Of a stretch of DNA of 42,543 nt, positions 40,204-42,543 are shown one piece after another (position 1 is the stretch's first letter; each line of letters opens with the position of its first letter). The notes beneath the pieces are model-generated. The model did not search any database, had not been told where the DNA came from, and saw nothing but the letters and a program-made list of their open reading frames with translations. The DNA is taken from assembly GCA_002385415.1 (NCBI GenBank), contig DGDL01000030.1, positions 5,547 to 48,089 of the forward strand, written 5' to 3'. The stretch is from Clostridiales bacterium UBA3953. Lineage in GTDB: Bacteria; Bacillota; Clostridia; Oscillospirales; CAG-272. The translations under genes and the position numbers were made by a program.

Positions 40204-40911
40204 TCAGCCTGCGACCCGCCTGATCTTTGTAATACTGTTTATCAGGACCTCTCCGGTACTTTCGTATTCGAGAATTTCGTAAATTTCAGGCACCGCCGCG
40301 TCGCTTCCAACGTCGTCGCGGAATGTTCCGTTGTTGTTCATGATTCTATACCGCATCACATATTCATAGCGTATGACCTGGTCGGATTTTCCCGGGTTTA
40401 TGATGTTTTTAGAGTAAAATTCGATCTCGGGTTCGTATATCTTTTGCATGGTAAACCTTTCGGGGAGCTTGTTGTCCTTTTTATAGTCTTCGGTGAAAAA
40501 GCTCGGCAAAGCCTCTGCGTCACCCGCGATGACAGCCTCAAGGTACCTATGCAATAGCTCGAGCGCCGCACCGTATTGCGCGTAATTTCCGTCGGTGATA
40601 AGTGTCGACAGCGCACCTTCGGTATAGCGCACATCGCGGATTTGTGCCATGTACTCGGGGTCCTCGAATATGTTTTCGCTGTAGTTTGGTACAGCAAAAC
40701 TAATCTGTTCTTTTCCGGTAGTATCAGAAAGCGGTTTCGGCGAAAACAGCCTTACATACAGCGCATCGAATTCTATCCGGTTGAGCGCTGCCAGCACTAT
40801 AAGCGCCGCGACACAGCCCACGATTATCTTGAGCGCCAGTTTTTTATGCTCGCGCGGGCGCGGTGTCTTCTCTTTTTTACCGCCTTCTCTATTTTTACCC
40901 GGATGGCTCAT
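40204..40911 (-). CDS. Single-pass membrane protein of unknown function
   Basis: A 235-residue protein that I do not recognise. It has a highly basic, charged N-terminal tail (about 1-24), one membrane helix (about 25-43), and an extracytoplasmic region of about 190 residues with no cysteine. The soluble part (LHRYLEAVIAGDAEALPSFFTEDY, with a later beta-rich stretch YEYVMRYRIMNNNGTF) has the look of an NTF2-like fold, judged only from the helix-then-strands pattern. It overlaps the isomerase-like gene by 4 bases (ATGA) and precedes the 75-residue membrane protein, forming a three-gene group. Confidence 0.65.
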   Translation of the reverse strand: MSHPGKNREGGKKEKTPRPREHKKLALKIIVGCVAALIVLAALNRIEFDALYVRLFSPKPLSDTTGKEQISFAVPNYSENIFEDPEYMAQIRDVRYTEGALSTLITDGNYAQYGAALELLHRYLEAVIAGDAEALPSFFTEDYKKDNKLPERFTMQKIYEPEIEFYSKNIINPGKSDQVIRYEYVMRYRIMNNNGTFRDDVGSDAAVPEIYEILEYESTGEVLINSITKIRRVAG

Positions 40912-41759
40912 TTCAATTCAATATATCTCTTAAGATTTTCAAGTCCCAGTCTTATACCGAGCAGGTTGTCCTCGATTCCTTCAAATTCGATGGAAACATA
41001 TCCGTCATAGCCCGCACGTTTGAGTATTCCGATGCTCTGCGCAACCTTTGCGTCACCGTGGCCGATTATCGCGCCGCGCAGGTAGTTGCCCGAACGGGTG
41101 ATAAACCAGCCGCCTCCCGGATAATCGAACATACCCGGCTTGAAGTGGAAGTCCTTTGCATGGACATGGAATGCATACGGCGCCATAATGCCGACCGATA
41201 CGACCGGATCTTCGTCAACGCACATGAAGTTGCCGACATCAATAAGCGCGCCGAAGTTGGGGTGACCGACCGTGTTGATAAGCGACTCTACCCTGTTTGC
41301 GTCCTGTGAGAAATAGCCATGGTTTTCGGTCATGGTGCGAACGCCGAGCTGCTCGGCATATTTGGTTATCTCGCGGCATGCGCTTGCAAGCGTTGGAAGC
41401 ACGTCGCTGTATCCGATCTGATATTTGCGGCTGCGCGGCTGCTGTGCAACGTCGTGTCTCATAGCCTTTGCACCGAGCGCAGCGGCGAAATCGACGCAGC
41501 GGCGCAGCTGTTCAAGCATGGCGGCGGTGTCGCCGGTCAGAAAATCTGCGCCGACACAAAGCGCCGCTATTTCAATTCCAAGCTCCTCCGCCTTTTCACG
41601 CACGCGTTTTGCCGTATCCAGCGAAAGGTTGTCCGTCCATCCGCCATCGGTAAACTCAATTGCCGAAAGGCCAAACTCTTTCGCCTTTTCAATGACGCCC
41701 TCCGCGCCGAGCTGCTCAAAATATCTGCCGAAGCTGTACGAGCTAACGCAAGGTTTCAT
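40908..41759 (-). CDS. Xylose isomerase-like TIM-barrel sugar-phosphate isomerase/epimerase
   Basis: A 283-residue AP-endonuclease-2/xylose-isomerase-like barrel. Metal-ligand-like motifs occur in order: TENHGYFS, ALIDVGNFM, FHVHAKDFHF and VSIEFEG. The family includes sugar isomerases, epimerases and other divalent-metal enzymes, so the substrate cannot be named. The frame is open upstream to 41810, but ATG 41759 has GGAGG 8 bp ahead and gives a standard N-terminus (KPCVSSYSFGRYF). It is the first gene of a minus-strand group. The palindrome at 41804-41821 lies in its leader. Confidence 0.85.
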   Translation of the reverse strand: MKPCVSSYSFGRYFEQLGAEGVIEKAKEFGLSAIEFTDGGWTDNLSLDTAKRVREKAEELGIEIAALCVGADFLTGDTAAMLEQLRRCVDFAAALGAKAMRHDVAQQPRSRKYQIGYSDVLPTLASACREITKYAEQLGVRTMTENHGYFSQDANRVESLINTVGHPNFGALIDVGNFMCVDEDPVVSVGIMAPYAFHVHAKDFHFKPGMFDYPGGGWFITRSGNYLRGAIIGHGDAKVAQSIGILKRAGYDGYVSIEFEGIEDNLLGIRLGLENLKRYIELK

Positions 41760-41803
41760 CGCAATTTCCTCCATTTTCAGTTTACTCTGAATGTATAGGT
41801 ATA

Positions 41804-41821
41804 TTATCATGTAGATGATAA
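41804..41821. promoter_or_regulatory. Operator-like palindrome TTATCAT-N4-ATGATAA
   Basis: Perfect 7-bp arms flank GTAG just downstream of the predicted transcription start of the isomerase-like operon. A second overlapping symmetry (GATG-ATAA-CATC) follows. The position suits a repressor site. Confidence 0.5.
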
Positions 41822-41843
41822 CATCATACTATTGCCAGAGCCG

Positions 41844-41872
41844 ATTATAGCACATGATATTTACTTTGTAAA
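41844..41872 (-). promoter_or_regulatory. Promoter for the isomerase-like operon
   Basis: On the minus strand TATAAT (41844-41849) and TTTACA (41867-41872) are separated by 17 bp. The start near 41837 leaves a 78-nt leader. Confidence 0.78.
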
Positions 41873-41890
41873 TACATTATATACCCGTAT

Positions 41891-41945
41891 TTGTCAAATT
41901 TGCCTGCTTTTATGCCAAATTAACATTAAACAGGCAATTTGATAA
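41891..41945. repeat. Large inverted repeat upstream of the acyl-CoA ligase promoter
   Basis: TTGTCAAATTTGCCTG (41891-41906) and CAGGCAATTTGATAA (41931-41945) are inverted copies differing by one mismatch and one missing base, with a 24-nt spacer. The right arm ends 10 bp before the -35 box of the consensus promoter. It could be an operator pair or a relic of a palindromic element. Confidence 0.55.
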
Positions 41946-41955
41946 CAAAATTTCC

Positions 41956-41984
41956 TTGACAAAGATGCAAGCTACCAATATAAT
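41956..41984 (+). promoter_or_regulatory. Consensus promoter for the AMP-dependent synthetase gene
   Basis: TTGACA (41956-41961) and TATAAT (41979-41984) with a 17-bp spacer are a perfect match. The expected start near 41991 gives a leader of about 109 nt. Confidence 0.88.
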
Positions 41985-41998
41985 AAAATGTATGCCCG

Positions 41999-42051
41999 GA
42001 CGCGTTTTAAACAAAATCGACCAAGCCGCGCGTCAGCGGCCGGATTTTTTT
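41999..42051 (+). promoter_or_regulatory. Attenuator-like leader of the AMP-dependent synthetase gene
   Basis: GCCGC (42025-42029) and GCGGC (42036-42040) form a hairpin followed by CGGA and seven T residues (42045-42051). GACGCG (41999-42004) can instead pair with CGCGTC (42029-42034), which would break that hairpin. It looks like a terminator/antiterminator choice, although the stem is short and separated from the T-run by four bases. Confidence 0.4.
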
Positions 42052-42099
42052 AAGTGGGCTGACGGGGCGCAAATGCAAATACACGGAGCGCAAGGAAAA

Positions 42100-42543
42100 A
42101 TGAAAAATCAGCTTAAAGCAAGACGCAGACCGAAAATCATTTCTGATCTGCGCCATCTTGTGGTATCGGGCGCCGAGATGTTCGGCGACAAAACTCTGTA
42201 CGAATATCGAGAGGACGGCGAGCTGCGGCATTTCACTTATCGCGACAATCTCGAGCACATGAACTGGCTTGGCACGGCATTTGCCGAGCTGGGGCTCATG
42301 GGCGGCCGCGTCGCAGTTATCGGGGACACCCATCCGCACTATATGACCGCATATTTTGCGACTGTCAACGGCGGAGGAGTGATAATCCCGCTCGACCGCG
42401 ATCTGCCCGACACTGACATCGCCGATTTTCTCAATTTTTCAGAAGCATCCGCGCTCGTTTACACCGAGTCTTTTGCAAAGCGGGTGCCAAATATCCGCAA
42501 ACTTGCACCCGGCGTCAAGTTTTATATCCCGATAAACGGCGAA
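42100..42543 (+). CDS. AMP-dependent acyl-CoA synthetase-type enzyme (5' part)
   Basis: Only the first 148 codons are in the window. The pattern MKNQLKARRRPKIISDLRHLVVSGAEMFGDKTLYEYRE, then FTYRDNLEHMNWLGTAFAELGLMGGRVAVIGDTHPHYMTAYFA and a G-G-G-V-I-I-P-L-D-R-D-L-P stretch, is the N-terminus of ANL-superfamily ligases, most like long-chain fatty-acid-CoA ligases. The ATP-binding motif lies beyond the edge. ATG 42100 is chosen because GGAG lies 11 bp upstream; an in-frame ATG at 42073 is possible and would add nine residues. The substrate cannot be set from this part. Confidence 0.8.
   Translation, partial: MKNQLKARRRPKIISDLRHLVVSGAEMFGDKTLYEYREDGELRHFTYRDNLEHMNWLGTAFAELGLMGGRVAVIGDTHPHYMTAYFATVNGGGVIIPLDRDLPDTDIADFLNFSEASALVYTESFAKRVPNIRKLAPGVKFYIPINGE

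Noticed and set aside
1..42543. CRISPR arrays, insertion sequences, prophage or rRNA genes
   Set aside because: I looked for regularly spaced direct repeats, transposase or phage motifs and rRNA signatures on both strands and saw none.

Overview
The window looks like chromosome of an endospore-forming Bacillota of class Clostridia, probably an uncultured gut or anaerobic-digester lineage of moderately high GC. This rests on yabP, yabQ, divIC and a SpoVB-type flippase, on HemZ, on a class I [4Fe-4S] fumarase, on a PPi-type phosphofructokinase, and on strong Shine-Dalgarno sites with sigma-A promoters that are almost all TTGAC(A/T)-17 bp-TATAAT. I see no transposase, phage gene, CRISPR array or rRNA. 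Most of the window is ordinary chromosome with three accessory patches.

Layout. 1-1860 (minus strand): a DUF1858 CxxC protein, then trmK and a Nif3-family gene that runs off the left edge. Two abutting perfect palindromes lie between the DUF1858 gene and trmK. 1968-10256 (plus): a long tRNA-modification and mismatch-repair operon, miaB-mutS-mutL-tgt-mazG. 10497-13363 (plus): hup-rqcP-yabP-yabQ-divIC-trxB, close to the mazG-rqcP-yabP-yabQ-divIC order of Bacillus. 13419-16891 (plus): an amidohydrolase, a class I fumarase alpha subunit without its beta partner, and a membrane-anchored coiled-coil serine hydrolase, closed by a bidirectional terminator. 16943-18760 (minus): a DUF4153 membrane protein. 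18872-19265 (plus): a small zinc-ribbon gene with a leader hairpin. 19277-21488 (minus): AmmeMemoRadiSam genes.

21642-26019 (plus): the most system-like block. A TerB_N/TerB_C protein, a BrxD-like (DUF2791-type) P-loop ATPase and a leucine-rich-repeat lipoprotein are tightly packed behind a near-consensus promoter, and the last gene overlaps dtd. Next come hemZ, with an extended -10 box placed so that its mRNA could be leaderless, a uridine-kinase-like gene, purine nucleoside phosphorylase, mtaD and a SpoVB/MurJ-type flippase. The 150-nt leader of mtaD has an arrangement expected of a translational switch: a CTCCCC segment can pair with either of two GGGGAG copies, one of which is the ribosome binding site.

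32964-38012 (plus): three glycoside-hydrolase-type genes (DUF4091, GH36, GH5) with no visible signal peptides, suggesting breakdown of imported oligosaccharides. 38363-39874 (minus): PPi-type phosphofructokinase and tRNA-Glu(CTC). 39942-41759 (minus): a xylose-isomerase-like TIM-barrel protein, an unknown single-pass membrane protein and a tiny membrane protein. The right edge (plus) holds the start of an AMP-dependent acyl-CoA synthetase-type gene behind a consensus promoter, with a large inverted repeat upstream and an attenuator-like leader.
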